Positions 11,797 through 23,932 of a stretch of 64,000 bases of DNA are shown here, in pieces. Each line of letters starts with the position of its first letter. The first letter of the stretch is position 1. A model generated the notes under the pieces. That model did not search any database. It saw only the letters and a list, made by a program, of their open reading frames with translations, and was not told the DNA's origin. A program made the position numbers and the translations under genes. The stretch comes from Nelumbo lutea (lineage: Eukaryota > Streptophyta > Magnoliopsida > Proteales > Nelumbonaceae), in contig JAKGHH010000006.1 of assembly GCA_022828595.1 (NCBI GenBank), positions 14,938,499 to 15,002,498 on the forward strand. The letters are read 5' to 3'.

Positions 11797-11810
11797 AATT
11801 CCCCCACACT
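11797..11810 (-). promoter_or_regulatory. Polypurine tract of element B
   Basis: On the minus strand this reads AGTGTGGGGGAATT directly upstream of the 3' LTR, the typical purine-rich primer for plus-strand DNA synthesis. Confidence 0.85.
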
Positions 11811-13115
11811 TAAGCTTTTGCTTGTCCTCAAGCAAAGATATCACCCATAAACTTATCAGCCCCCAGATTATTACCATCTACTAGATGAATTTTAGGATGA
11901 GAATGCATTAAGTGGTCGGGAAACCCGCATAAATGATCTGATTCATTCCCATGATTAGCAATTCTTACCACATACATAAGAGCAAAGGAAAGGGAGAACA
12001 TGAGATTCTTTATGCTCCAACATTCACTTCCGTTCAATATGTATAGTAGCTCCTTAACCGACAATATTAACCATTAGTTCGAGTTTGGTCCCCAAATCTA
12101 TCAATGCACCTTATTGAATGTTCAACCATATGTCATCCTTTCGAACATCAGTCGTCACCGAATTCTTTTCTTTCCCCTTTTTTTTTGGTGTGAGTGCATT
12201 TTATGCTCCATCTTACACTGGTCATAGGCTAGAGGCAGATAACAATATTCATATTCCTAGTTGCTAGTTTTACTATTCAACTTGGAATAGCGGAGTTGGG
12301 ACTGAACTCATATCATAAACCACTAGTTTTACTATTCAGTTCATGAAAGCGGAGTCATTTGGACTTTGTCCCTTTCTCTTCTTCTGTTTTTTTCTTTTTC
12401 AATTGCTGAACTTCATGCATTATCAGTTCAGATGTGGACTAATAGCTCAAATGAACATTAAGATTTCAATCAAGTGCATTATATACATGAAGAGAGTTAG
12501 GGTTGTTCATGATGAAATTCCTATTTGTCTTCCTTAACCTCATGCATTGTGATTATTTTGGATCATGCACAAGAATAAATTCTAAAACTTACAGTGATTT
12601 CCTTCAACTTATTGTATTTCCTCTTGGAATTCACCTTATAAATAGCAATAATATTGAGGGAATTTTCAGTTTAATCGACCTATCAATGTATGTATGTGTT
12701 GGGGTGATTGAGGTGCATAGCTACGGCCTAACTCCCCCACACTTAACATGAACATTGCCTTCAAAGTTCCTAGTGATAGAATGTGAAGATGAAATCAGAA
12801 ATGAGGGTAGTTCCCTAAATAGCATAATCAAGTAATGAGAGGGGTTTAGAGGACTTCCCTGAAGAACATTCTGAAATTTTGAATGGCTCCTTTGTTTGAA
12901 CCCTCTAGCTGTTAAGGACCACAAGAAACTAGGAGAAGAGAATGATACAGACGAAGAGAGATCAGTAATCTACCAAATTAACATCCTAGAAAAGAAACTC
13001 GAATGATACGGAAAAGAAAAGCAGAAAATAGATAAAAATAAGGACTACTCATCAGTATTGGGTTGCCTCCCAATGAGTGCTTGTTTTCAGTATGAAGCTC
13101 GACCTTCTAGTGGGA
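11811..13115 (-). other. Element B 3' non-coding region with a second PPT-like site
   Basis: About 1.3 kb lie between the integrase end and the PPT, without recognisable protein. In Athila-type elements this position can hold an envelope-like ORF; none is visible. At 12731-12743 the plus strand again has actcccccacact, almost the same as the PPT, followed by a similar downstream context. This second purine tract could be a duplicated or internal PPT. Confidence 0.6.
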
Positions 13116-14306
13116 TCAATGATTGTCTAGGTATATAGTGGATGGAGTAGGCAATGTTCCACCCACTATATATGGCTTGAGGCGCTGACCATTGACCTTA
13201 AATGTGCCTTGTGTTGGGTGAGTGACCTCTACGGCTCCATGAGGAAAATTTTGTGAGATGGTGAAGGGTCTAGACCATCTTGATTTCAGCTTGCTCGGGA
13301 ACAACCAGAGACATGAATTATACAATAACACCTGTTGTCCCACATGAAAATCATGCCTCAACAAGTTTTTATCATGCCAACGTTTAGTTCTCTCCCTGTA
13401 GCTCTTGGCATTCTCATAGGTTGCAAGTCTGAATTCATCCATCTCATTCAGCTGCAGTCATCTCTCGGCTCCTATGGCCTGCAAATCAAAATTTAATAAC
13501 TTCATTGCCCAATATGCCTTATGTTCTAGCTCAATAGGTAAATGACATGCCTTACCAAAGACTAACCTATAGGGGGACATGCCGATGGGTGTTTTATATG
13601 CAGTTCTATATGCCCACAATGCATCATCTAACTTGATTGCCCAGTCCTTCCTAGAGGAGTCTACCGTCTTCTCCAAAATTCTTTTGAGTTTCCTATTAGC
13701 TAATTTGACTTGGCCACTAGTTTGAGGGTGATATTGGGTTGCTAATTTATGCGTAACACCATATTTTCGCATCAACCGCTCAAATTGGGTGTTGCAAAAA
13801 TGAGTTCCTCTATCACTAATTATAGCTCGAGGTGTGTTGAATCAGGTGAATAGCTTTTTAAGGAAGTGTACTACCCTCTTAGAGTCATTTGTGGGTAAAG
13901 CTATGGCTTCCACCCATTTGGACACATAACCAACAACAACTAGGATGTCCTTCTTACCAAAAGAATTCGGGAAGGGTCCCATGAAGTCTATACCCCATAC
14001 ATAAAAAATTTCACAAATTAAATTATTAGTGAGGGGCATTTCATTCTGTTGGAAGATACTACCTGTCCTCTAGCATTGGTCACATGCGGACACATACCTG
14101 TGAGCATCATTGAACAAGGTTGGCCAATAGAAACTTGATTGCAAAACCTTGGTTGCAGTGCGGTTGGCTCCGATGTGGCCTCCCGCTTCCCTATCATGGC
14201 AATACCGGAGCACTGACTCCATTTCCTTCTCGGGGATACACCTCCTTATGATCTGATCTGCACATAATTTGCACAAAAAGGGATCCTGCCACAAATAGTG
14301 TTTCAC
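13116..14306 (-). pseudogene. Element B integrase, decayed
   Basis: Integrase inserts the element cDNA into host DNA. In order, the minus strand encodes an HHCC zinc-binding part (14070-14306, ending ACDQC) and the catalytic core ([10 protein letters not shown] near 13990 gives the first Asp; SDRGTHF near 13800 gives the second). It then encodes [14 protein letters not shown] near 13704, where the usual catalytic Glu is Lys. The C-terminal part has RLKPY and KLKSRWSRPF. Stops fall at ACDQC/RTG, KLFT/FN and GAER/LQ, but the reading frame is the same throughout and matches the RT frame. The Glu-to-Lys change alone should destroy activity. Confidence 0.9.
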
Positions 14307-15900
14307 ATCAGAGAAGAATTTCTTCCTCTACTGCTATGAAAGATTAGGGCGGATAACATGTTCAACAAGATAATTTGCAAAATCAGCATACCAAGGTAAT
14401 GCATCTACCTGAATGGAGTAGAGCTGCTCATCCAGAAACTCCTCTCGGATGGTGCTGATTGTCTTCCCTTCTAAATCAGCATTCTCTAACCGGGAAAGAT
14501 GATCAGTAGCTAGGTTCTCGATACCCTTCTTGTCATGGATCTCAACATCAAACTCTTGCAGCAATAGGATCCATCGAATCAGCCTCGGTTTTGCATCCTT
14601 CTTTGCTAGTAGGTGTTTTAATGCAAAGTGATATGTATACACAATGACCTTGGACAAAATCAGATACGAACGAAACTTATCAAAAGCAAAGATTACCGCT
14701 AGTAGTTCATTTTCTGTTGTGGTGTAATTCTGTTGAGCTCCATTCAAGGTTCTACTAGCATAATAGATTGGTTGAAAGTGTTTGTTCATTCTTTGCCCTA
14801 GAACAACTCCCACTACTGAATCACTCGCATCACATGTCAGATCAAAAGGAAGTATCCAATCCAGTGCTATAATGATTAGGGCATTGATCAGTTTGTCCTT
14901 CAGAATGTTGAACGCTTGTAGGCATTCGTTTGTAAACTCGAAGGGCACATCTTTCTGAAGCAAATTGGACAACAACTTAGCTATCTTGGAGAAATCCTTG
15001 ATGAATCTTCTATAGAACTTGACATGTCCCAAGAAGCTTCTCACAGATCGGACAAATGTTGGTAGTGGCAACTTCTCAATTGTCTCCACCTTAGCTCTAT
15101 CAACCTCAATACCTCTCTGTGAAATCTTATGTCCAAGCACAATGCCTTCTTGCACCATGAAATGGCACTTCTCCCAATTCAGCACTAGATGTGTGTCCTT
15201 GCACCACTTTAGTACTTTCTCCAAGTTGTTCAAACATGCATCAAAGGAAGAGCCAAAGACTGAGAAACCATCCATGAAGACCTCCATAAAATTTTCAACC
15301 ATATCAGAAAATATTGCCATCATACACCTCTAAAAAGTTGTTGGAGCATTGCATAACCCAAATGGCATCCTCCTATAGGCAAAGGTACCATAGGGGCAAG
15401 TAAAGGTGGTCTTCTCCTGATCTTCCGGTGAGATTAGAATCTGATTATAACCTGAATACCCATTTAAGAAACAATAAAACTAATGTTTGGCCAGCCTCTC
15501 TAACATTTGGTTGATGAAGGGCAGAGGAAAATGATCATTGCATGTGGCTTCATTCAATTTTCTGAAATCAATGCACACTCACCACCTGGTGATGGTCCTA
15601 GTCAGTATGAGTTCATTCCTTGCATTCGGTACTACGGTCGTGCCACCTTTCTTCGACACTACTTGCACGGGGTTCACCCATGAGCTGTCTGAAATAGGAT
15701 AAATGATACCAGCATCTACCAGCTTGATGACTTCTGCTTTCACCACCTCTTTTATATTCGGGTTCAAGTGTCTTTGGGGCTGAATCGAGGGCTTGTTTCC
15801 ATCTTCCATCAAAATTTTGTGCGTGCATATAGATGGGTTGATGCCCTTGATGTCTGCTATCTTCCAAGCCAAAGTTGTTTTGTGTTTCCGTAACACCCGC
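14307..15900 (-). pseudogene. Element B reverse transcriptase and RNase H, decayed
   Basis: The minus strand encodes RT fingers (HLNPNIKEVVKAEVIKLVDA, about 15750), VVSKKGG, YGTFAYRRMPFGLCNAPTTF (about 15350-15410) and the palm motif FMDGFSVFG near 15270. Functional elements have xMDDF, so the second catalytic Asp is Gly. RNase H follows, with [15 protein letters not shown] (about 14830) and TTENELLAV (about 14720), then the tether up to DHLSRLEN. Two stops lie in the RT palm and two just after the RNase H. The frame is otherwise unbroken from 16436 to 13116, so decay was mainly by base substitution. Confidence 0.92.
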
Positions 15901-16884
15901 AACAGTTTTTCTTTTTGCAATTGGGTCGAGGCTGCTGATATGATCACCGGTAGGGCTGATGGTGCCTCTAAGAAAGCATACTCCAAATGCGGTGGGAGTT
16001 GCTTCAGCTCAAGGGTGGGTGGCTCTTGGATTGAAGGCTTGCTTTTTGGCATTGGTGGTCTGTCCAAGCTCTCCAACTTGAGGAGCCATTTTCCTTGAAA
16101 CTGTGGATTGGCATTCAAGTATGCTGCCATGCTTTGAATCTCTTCATTTTCTCCCCTTGTAGCTTCTCCTTCTTGAATGCATAGCTCAAGGGGATCGGCC
16201 AACTTGTTAACCTGAAAGCAACCATCAACTGCATAATCAATAACATCAATCATGTAACAAGAATCATCACTAGGAGGTGCATGTTTCATAGCATCAGACA
16301 TTTTAAAAATTACTTCCTCATATTGAATCCTAAGGCTGAGTTGTCCTTGTTGGACATCAATCATTGCCTTCCCCGTAGCTAGGAAAGGTCGCCCTAGGAT
16401 AAGAGGGACATCAACATCCTCTTGCATGTCTAACACAATGAAATCAACTGAAAAAATGAACTACTTTAACTAGTACATCTTCTATGATTCTCCTAGGATG
16501 CTTTATGGATCTATCAGCTAATTGCAATGCAACTCTAGTGGGTTGGGGTTCACCCAACCCTAACTTCTTAAAAACCGAATATGACATCAAGTTTATGCTA
16601 GCTCCTAAATCACACAATGCCTTATTAATTTTCAAACTGCCTATAGTGCAAAGAATAGTGAAACTCCTTGGATCTTTTAGTTTTAGGGCCAGCTTGTTGA
16701 GGAGGATTGTCGAGCATTCTTCATTTAGTGCAACTATAGCCACATCTCCTAATTTCCTTTTGTTTGCCAATATCTCGTTCAAGAACTTTGCGTAGTGTGG
16801 CATATGGGCTAAAGCATCAGCAAAATGAATGTTAATATGTAAACTCTTAAAAATTTCAAGAAACTTACCAAATTCCTTTTCCAA
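15901..16884 (-). pseudogene. Element B aspartic protease and linker, frameshifted
   Basis: The N-terminal part (16444-16884) carries ALCDLGASINLMSYSVFKKL, the active-site form usual for Athila-type proteases, so the catalytic Asp is kept. The C-terminal part resumes in another frame at 16436 with VDVPLILGRPFLATGKAMID. The frame change at about 16440 separates the two halves of the enzyme. It continues into an acidic linker before RT. Without this shift the protease would look intact. Confidence 0.88.
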
Positions 16885-16923
16885 TTTGTGTTGCTTTAAC
16901 CTATTGGGAAATGGTATTTGCGG

Positions 16924-18352
16924 CTATTGGCTTTTCTCCTTCTTTGAATCAGCTTGCTCTTCCTCCTTCTTTTCGGTTTCTATGGTTGCATCCACCTTGT
17001 CTTTTGCCCTTGCTTTCTTCTCCACCTCTTGCAGCTCCTTACCCCTTGTCAAAGTGATGGCCTGCACTTGCTCTCTGGGATTTACTTTGGTATTGCTCGG
17101 TAGAGTGCCCGGTACTCTAGCAGATATCATTTGTGCCAACTGCCCCACTTGATTCTCCAAGTTCTTGATTGATGCTTCTTGGTTCTGAAATCTTGTTTCT
17201 GCACTTGCTATGAACTTGGTCATCAGCTCCTCTAGGTTAGTTTTCCTTTCCAGTTGATTGAAATTTTGGGGAAAGTGTTTCACCGCAGTTTGATTTTTTC
17301 AAGACTGATTCGGGTGATTCCTCCATCCGGGGTTAAGGGCACGAGGGTACTGATTGCCTTGCTGCCTTTGCAAGTTACCAACAAAATCTACATGCTTGGG
17401 GGACTGTACAAACTGATTTCCAACTTGACATTCAATGCTGATGTGACCTCCCCCACACCATTCACAAGTCACGGTCTGAACATGCATGGCTGTTATCTGC
17501 ATCTCATTTATCTTCTTGCTGAGTGCACCTATTTGCACAGATAGGGCTATATAGGTGTCCACATTGTGTGAGTCTGGACTGTCTCCTAACTTGTGCTCTC
17601 TCGGAATGCCATTGGTAGTTGTTTGCAACCATCTCCTCTATGAGTGCATGGAAAACTTCAGAAGTCTTGTTATTGATGGAACCCCCAACTGCAGCATCCA
17701 TAATAGTCTTGTTGGCTTCGGTCAACCCATTATAGAAAGTTTGAACTTGCAGCCATACGGAAGTCCATGATGAGGGACCTTCGTCAATAGCTCATTGTAA
17801 TGCTCCCATGACTCATACAATGACTCCATCCTGCTGAAAGAAGGTGGTGATATCATTCCTCATCTTTATTATCTTGGACGGAGGAAAATACTTGAATAGG
17901 AAGCGGCTAGCCATTTCATCCCATGTTGCTATGGATCCAACCGGTAAAGAATTCAGCCAAGTCTTGGCTTTGTCCTTCAATGAGAACGGGAACAATTTGA
18001 GCCTCACCGCATCATCACTAACCCCATTGTGCTTAAATGTGTCACAGATTTCTAGGAAGTTGGCGTTGTGAGTGTTCAGATCTTCATGAGCCATGCCGTA
18101 GAACTGAACTGTATTTTGTATCATCTGAATGATTGCTGGTTTGATCTCAAAGTTGTTGGTAGCTATTGCTGGTCTTACAATGCTTGAAGCAGCCCCGGTG
18201 AGGGTTGGTTTGGCATAATCCATCATGGTTCTTGGTTCGGTCATCTCTTCAATTTCATCTCTCACTTGCCTAGAAGTTCTAAGGCGGTTGCGGAGAGTTC
18301 TTTCAATTTCAAGATCGTAGGTGATGCTCTCCATTTCACTTCTGCGTGTCAT
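16924..18352 (-). pseudogene. Element B gag, frameshifted
   Basis: The start at 18352 gives MTRRSEMESITYDLEIERTL. The capsid signature VRLKLFPFSLKDKAKTWLNS lies near 17960-18010, followed by WDEMASRFLFKYFPPSK. A frame change near 17560-17620 leads into a zinc knuckle, CEWCGGGHISIEC (CX2CX3HX4C). A basic and glutamate-rich C-terminus (16924-17283) with a predicted helical stretch then runs to a stop before the protease. Gag would form the particle and bind the RNA. One frameshift inactivates it. Confidence 0.9.
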
Positions 18353-18467
18353 AAACTGTACAAGTCAAAGTCATAAAGCGACTAATATACACATATCAGA
18401 AACATAATGTACAAAATTAAAATTAGATAAACAATGACAAATAGTTCATAATATTGTTGTGATAAAA

Positions 18468-18485
18468 TCCCCGACAACGACGCCA
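18468..18485 (-). promoter_or_regulatory. Primer-binding site of element B
   Basis: On the minus strand this is TGGCGTCGTTGTCGGGGA, two C-to-T changes from the TGGCGCCGTTGCCGGGGA type (from memory, complementary to the 3' end of tRNA-Asp in Athila/Calypso elements). It lies 6 bp inside the 5' LTR. Confidence 0.9.
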
Positions 18486-18491
18486 AAAACT

Positions 18492-19825
18492 TGATGCATA
18501 TTGCTTACACTAGCAAGTGCACTAGCCGATTAAGTAATACAATGATGAGTAGAGTATCCTTCCCATGAGGATTTATCCAACAACTAATAGTAATGAATCA
18601 ACCATTTGTTATCTGATAAACCGAATTATTAAAAAAAACAAAATCCTAATTTCTAACTAGCAAGCTATCCTAATCAGTTCGGATCAAACCACCTTCATGC
18701 AATGAGAAGCAAAGTTGTATGTTAACACTAGCAGATTCGGTCCAGCAATTAAATCATTAGGGTATTCAATTTAATTGGGATTCAGCTATGGTTTGGTGAA
18801 ACCCTAATGGCATGAGCAGCCTCTCTCGAGCACAGCTCACCCTATCTATGGATGACAATTCTTATATCTCTATCAAGAATTTAATCCCCATGAATGCATT
18901 AAGAACAAGAAATTTGAAGGGCATCAATTCAGATTTGAATGAACACCAACCAAACCATACAAATTATCTCTAAGATGTATTAGATTTGGTTTCTTGATTA
19001 ATAGATCTGATTACCTAAATTGTTTCTCAAGCAATTCAAGCAATCCAAGAAATAAGAACAATTCGGCCAAGACTATTCTAGCAATTGAAACCCTAATCAA
19101 GAATCACCAAGAATGAATCTAATCAATCGAATAACCCTAGAGAACTAATTATAGATCTGAATCATCACTAAACATGGTTCGAATACTAGCAAGAAAGAAA
19201 GATTAATTGACAAAATTTCATGAAACCCTAGCTGAAGACAACCTAGAGTTCTTGCTTCAATCTTTGATCTCTTTGATGTGATTCTCCTCCAATTCACATT
19301 CAGCAACCTCCTTCTTCCTCTAGCTCTTCTATTCTCTCTTTTCTTGCGCCTTTCTTGAACAATTCTCTTTTTGGGGGTTCAAACCCTTTTCTCCCCTTTT
19401 CCTCTCCTTTTATACCCTTCTCTTCAACCCTCTCTCTTCTAAAAGGTAGCCGCCTTTAGGAGCTTCCCCTTGGGCTACAACTTCGGCTACAATTGGGCCT
19501 CCCACTTGGTGGGGCGAAAGGTCTCCCTTGGAGAGTTTCAGCTGGGCTCTCTCCTTGGTGTCCCCCATAGAGTGTAGCATGGGGCTTTTCTTCTTCATGG
19601 GCCGAAAGTGCCCTCCTTATGATTATCGGTTGGGTCTTTCTTCTAGATTGGCCGAATTGCCTCCCTATTCGCCCTCTCGACATGGCTTTATGCTATCTTC
19701 TCCCTAAGCTATTTCACACTCTTGATTTCCTGAAATCATTCTCAATTAGGGTAAGAAATCATGAAAATTATCATCAAAACCATGCATAGAACAATAGAAA
19801 TGATGTGTAATCTGCACACACATCA
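18492..19825 (-). repeat. 5' LTR of element B
   Basis: The right copy is 1,334 bp and starts TGATGCATATTGC. It retains the ~110-bp pyrimidine-rich and TATA-containing stretch that the 3' LTR lost. It ends ACACATCA, followed by the GTAAC half of the target duplication. Confidence 0.92.
19407..19414 (-). promoter_or_regulatory. Putative TATA box in element B 5' LTR
   Basis: TATAAAAG on the minus strand, in a C/T-rich context. It is missing from the 3' LTR, so only this LTR could have driven the element. Confidence 0.5.
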
Positions 19826-20040
19826 GTAACTAAGTTATAGTTTTCCAAGTCTAGGGATGATGATTGAATGGACGTTGATGTTGACTTCAAGGTTGTTATT
19901 TCTCTTGTAGATTGTATCAAAGGAGGAGGGTATTTTGAGTTTTGGAAAGTCTCAATTTGATTTGGTTGTGTTTCTATTTTTTTTTTGGTATAAGAGGAAG
20001 GTACAAAAAGGTTGGGTGAAGGGAGCGGGCAAAAATTCGG
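19826..20040. other. Short spacer between element B and a solitary LTR
   Basis: The spacer begins with the GTAAC half of the element B target duplication. No gene or repeat boundary was recognised in the remaining 200 bp. Confidence 0.5.
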
Positions 20041-20629
20041 TGCTAACAATAGTGTATGCCTTTAGCTCCAGTCAAATTGATGTACAAATACATTTACTAT
20101 AAATGAATAAAGTACATTATTGTTTCATATTGATATTGGTATATTTCTGTAAAATTACCCCTTAAACTGGGCACTTATGAGACTCGTGTTAGTTTAGAAT
20201 GTTCTCAACCATTGGATAGGCTTGGGGAGTTTATCTTGCCAAGGTTAATACTGATGTGCTACCATAGAATTTGGGGCAGGTTGTTTTAGCTGCTAGGGTT
20301 AGACCCAAAGCACATGTAGTGTGGGTTTGGATGAAACACTAAACTTAGACTATTTTTCAGTTATGTCTTGGACCTTGGAGATTGATGGGAAAAACTAGAA
20401 AGTTACACATAACCCCTAGACTTGTTTATGGTGCTGTACTAGGTGTTAGATTGGGCTATCTTTGATATGCTAATCAGCAAGATCCATCAAGGATCAAAAC
20501 CTAGTATGTTGTGGCAGTCTGAGAATTCACTTGAGTGGGTGATCATAGTGATAGGATCGGCCCCTTCGGAAAAAGGGAACGAAAGGGCTTGCACTCTCTC
20601 TAATGGAAACCTAAACTACGGGTAGTGCA

Positions 20630-20648
20630 ATATATATATATATATATA
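20630..20648. repeat. (AT)n microsatellite in the solitary LTR
   Basis: An alternating AT run of about 19 bp, absent at this length from the related LTRs at 41581 and 49210, which have only short TA stretches. Confidence 0.9.
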
Positions 20649-21298
20649 CGTTTTATGAAAAATGTTTGAAAAATGCATTAATTCTTAGGATCCATCCAAG
20701 TAAAGAGTGTGACATTGCACCTTGCAACCACGGGAGAGGTCCTTCCCTGTTGGGCAATGTTTGATCATTATAAGCCAAGAGGTTAAGTGTAAGAAACCAT
20801 TACAGGGCTTATAACTTGATGGGCTTTATCTTACTTAAGTTCATTATCCTTGGATCTTTATAGGATGAATGAATTCAATGATCATTTAAGTGTAAATGTT
20901 GGGCCCATATTGAGCCTATAGTGATGTGCTTAGGGGTTCCCTACGTTTAGCAGTGAACTCGACCATACCTTTTCATAGAGGTTGGGCCAAACTTTTGTAG
21001 ATTTATGTGAGGTTATTGTGGGGTCCCACACCATACAAATCAGGACTAAGTTGGCCATGCAGCACCCTTGGGTCATGAGCCTTATAGCTGATGGGCCTAA
21101 TGCCCATATTTAGTATGATTAATTAAGTTGCCACATGATAATTTAAGTTGACATCTGTCAAGGGGAATATATGGATTTGGATCTGCATATGGAGCACCTA
21201 TCTTATAAGAAGATAAGATATTTTTCTAATTATAGTCCACATCTGATTTAGATCTCGATTATCTCCTATTTTGATTAGGAGATAGCTCCATAAGAGAT

Positions 21299-21305
21299 TA
21301 TAAAA
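21299..21305 (+). promoter_or_regulatory. Putative TATA box of the solitary copia LTR
   Basis: TATAAAA followed by a GAGGAGGGG-type purine stretch, at the same place as in the LTRs of element F. Confidence 0.5.
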
Positions 21306-21874
21306 GAGGAGGGGACGGACCAGTCCAAGACAACATATTTTTGTGGTTTCTGGCTCTCTCTTCACCCTTTTGTCTCCCAATTTTTTCCTAGTTCAACATC
21401 AGCTATCTAGGACTGATATAGATCAATTTTTCCACTAATTTCTGCAAGAAAAATTCAGGTGATATTAGGTCCACCTTCCCTAGTTCAACCCAAGTAGTTG
21501 GGTTGCAGTTTTGCTGAAAACTATGTTGTTGAATCAACTTCACCTAATCACTGCGCGATCTTCAGTGGAGGCTAGTTTTAGGACTGATTTGGGCATGAAC
21601 ATCCACCATGGGATCTATGTTTGTGGTATCCGTATCAGGTACACATCTCCCTCTTTGTTTGGTTTCAAATTTGGTCCAATTCAGTGCATGATTGATCCTG
21701 AAAAATGTAGTTTTTCAAAACATAAGGAATTCGATTCCCAAAAGGATTAGAAAATTTTTGAAATTTTGCCCAGCCATCTAACATGGTTTGGCCTTCCATA
21801 TGATGGATCTTAACCCTTCCAACATACCATGGATTCCATAGGTGTATATATGTATGCATTACAAATATAAAAAT

Positions 21875-22303
21875 TGTTGCTACTTGGAATTGGCCAAGGG
21901 CAACAATGTAAATTCACCCTCATTAGCCGAGGGCTTGCTAATGTGTCTGAGGATTGATAGAGTCAAGGGCCTATAAGCCTGACCAATGAAGGAGGAAAGC
22001 ACATCAGAGTCCCCAGGTGTTATCCTATGGGTGGAGACTCCGACGGTCAAGTTAGCAAGGGCATAGTGAAGAGGGCGGACGAGGCCTGAGTTGGGTAGCT
22101 CAAACAAGGTCACCTGGAAGCTAGAGAGCTCAAAGGAGTAAATGCCAAGATAACTTAACTGGGGAGTGATGCCACTTATTTATACTTGAACCTGCCTGGA
22201 GTTAATTACAAGTGGATAACCGATCTGTATGGTGCCACATGTCATCATCTCGTATCTGCCATGTGCACCCACGCCATTTGGCCTGCTATGTGCACCTACA
22301 TCA
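21875..22303 (-). repeat. 3' LTR of element D
   Basis: 429 bp, from TGTTGCTACTTGG to acctacatca. It has a roughly 30-bp partial duplication near its end (two gtgcacc phrases) that the other copy lacks. Confidence 0.85.
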
Positions 22304-22319
22304 TTTGCTCCCCACTCTT
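22304..22319 (-). promoter_or_regulatory. Polypurine tract of element D
   Basis: On the minus strand this reads AAGAGTGGGGAGCAAA immediately upstream of the 3' LTR. Confidence 0.75.
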
Positions 22320-23932
22320 GAGGCCATGGTGGAGGTCTATTCGAGGGCCACAGCTTCGGCCAAAGAGAGTGTAACATCCTTGCTGGGAGGCGTTGAATGG
22401 CTTGCTTTGGTGATGACCTCAACCTCATCTTTGGAGATGTTGGAGATAACCCGACTTAGAGGTGTGGAGACGCTGGCTTTGGCTTTGACTCTATTGAAGA
22501 TGACCTTGGCTTAGGAGCATGGAGACATTGGCCTCGGCTTCAGAGGGCTTCTCTTGTCTTAGTGGTAGCTACTTTTGCGGGTATGCCCCAGCTGTGGTTT
22601 TGTCCGGGAGAGCCTTGTATCAGGGACACAGAGGCATCGGCCTCAACCTTTGAGGACTCCCCTTAATCATCCTGATGGCAGTTGATTCTTGGACTCTACC
22701 TCTTGGAAGAGTTGTTGAGGATCGAGTGTGCAGAGGTGTCGGCCTCCCAGTTGTGTGTTGCTTCTTGATACGGGTGCAAGACATATGTGCCCCCCGGTTG
22801 TGTGCTTCATAGGTGTGCTAATGAGTCCGTGCATGGGTCAGGCATCGGCCTTGGCCGGTTGCTACCATAGGAGGTATGGGCAATGAGCAGTCACGCTATG
22901 GCCATGCCAGAGATGGGCGGTCTAGCCGTGTAGGAGATGAGTCTTGGTGTAAACAAGTCATGACCGTGTGCAAGACATGTGTCAATTAGTGACTGTGCGC
23001 GAGACCGGTGTCATCATTTCCAAGTCGAGGCCATACACAAGACGGGCACTGGCGTTAATGAACTGTAACTGTATGTGTGACGGGGCATGGTATCACCTCT
23101 TTCGTGATCGTACACAAGAGTTAGTCGGGTTGACCAGGTCGAATCAAATGAGTTCGGAGAGCGAGCTATCAAATCAGTGGGTGAACCTGCTGACTTGCTT
23201 GGCATCATTTTGTCTTCCCTAGGCATGCGCCATGTGTCAAGTGTTAGTTTGGATTGTTAAGGTGATCGTTCCCTGACCGTTGGATCGGAGAAAATCTAAG
23301 CTATCCATTTTCCTTAGCTGGTCTGGCCTGGCTTTCCTTAGGGGTTTAGGGGTGTGATCCTTCTGGCGGCCGAGGCCGTGGGGACATGCTTGGCTTTCCT
23401 TAGTACCGTTCTTCATCAAAGAAGAAGGTTATATGTGCATCTCAGATCCCATGTCCCAACAACCATTTTCAGGCCAACATTAGGTGAGATAAGCTCAACC
23501 TATGTTATTTTCATGCTAATTTGGCTTCTGTCCATATTATGTTTCCTTAATTTGTTGCAATGGATTAATCAAGGTTGAGAGGGAAAGAGCTGATGGAGAA
23601 CCAACTCCTGTAAGCTCCTATAATATCTTAATTTCCCCAACCCCATCATGAACATCGTCAAAGCTATCTTCGAATATGCTAAGATTAAACCAATTTCTTT
23701 TACCTTTTTTTCTATTTTCTTTTGTTTTTATGTCTATTAGAATTTTTATTCAATTAGTTTGATGGTTTTATTTTATTTGTTTTGATGATTAAATTTAGAT
23801 AAATAAAAATAGTACCGTATTGAAGGTTAATGTTTTGGTGAAGGTAGATAATCGATTAGATAGATCTTATTTCATATTTATGTTCTTATGTTCATTGGGA
23901 TATGAATTGAATAAATGTCGAATAGATGCTTG
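22320..23932 (-). other. Element D internal region without recognised genes
   Basis: 22320-23400 is relatively GC-rich, with scattered short phrases such as ggcctcggc. 23500-23930 is AT-rich. No gag-pol motif was found on either strand. The GC-rich part may be the 3' untranslated region or a fragment of another LTR. The boundary to the AT-rich part near 23500 suggests that two pieces of different origin are joined here. Confidence 0.45.

Larger units (their letters stand above)
10547..19825 (-). mobile_element. Element B: Athila-like Ty3/gypsy retrotransposon, full length but dead
   Basis: LTRs at 10547-11796 and 18492-19825 start TGATGC and end CATCA. The flanking 5-mers are GTAAT (10542-10546) and GTAAC (19826-19830), a target-site duplication with one mismatch. 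In minus-strand order the inside holds a PBS, gag, protease, RT, RNase H, integrase, a ~1.3-kb non-coding tail and a polypurine tract. The PBS, the DLGAS protease and the integrase C-terminus point to the Athila/Calypso group. No envelope-like ORF could be found in the tail. About seven in-frame stops and changed catalytic residues mean it cannot move on its own. Confidence 0.93.
20041..21821 (+). mobile_element. Solitary copia LTR (same family as element F), plus strand
   Basis: The sequence aligns from end to end with the LTRs of element F (40936-42888). It has the start phrase gtatgcctttag, the conserved gagactcgtgttagtttaga near 20180, the TATA region near 21299, and the end phrase catatgatgg followed by cccttcca. 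No PBS follows and no coding region adjoins, so it is a solo LTR, probably formed by LTR recombination. It is clearly more diverged from F than F's two LTRs are from each other. No target duplication was seen (ttcgg on the left, acata on the right). Confidence 0.8.

Noticed and set aside
11811..13115. Envelope-like ORF expected in some Athila elements
   Set aside because: Looked for on both strands; only short open frames without signal peptide or membrane pattern.
18468..18485. tRNA gene fragment
   Set aside because: The 18-mer is a primer-binding site beside the LTR; no tRNA cloverleaf is present.
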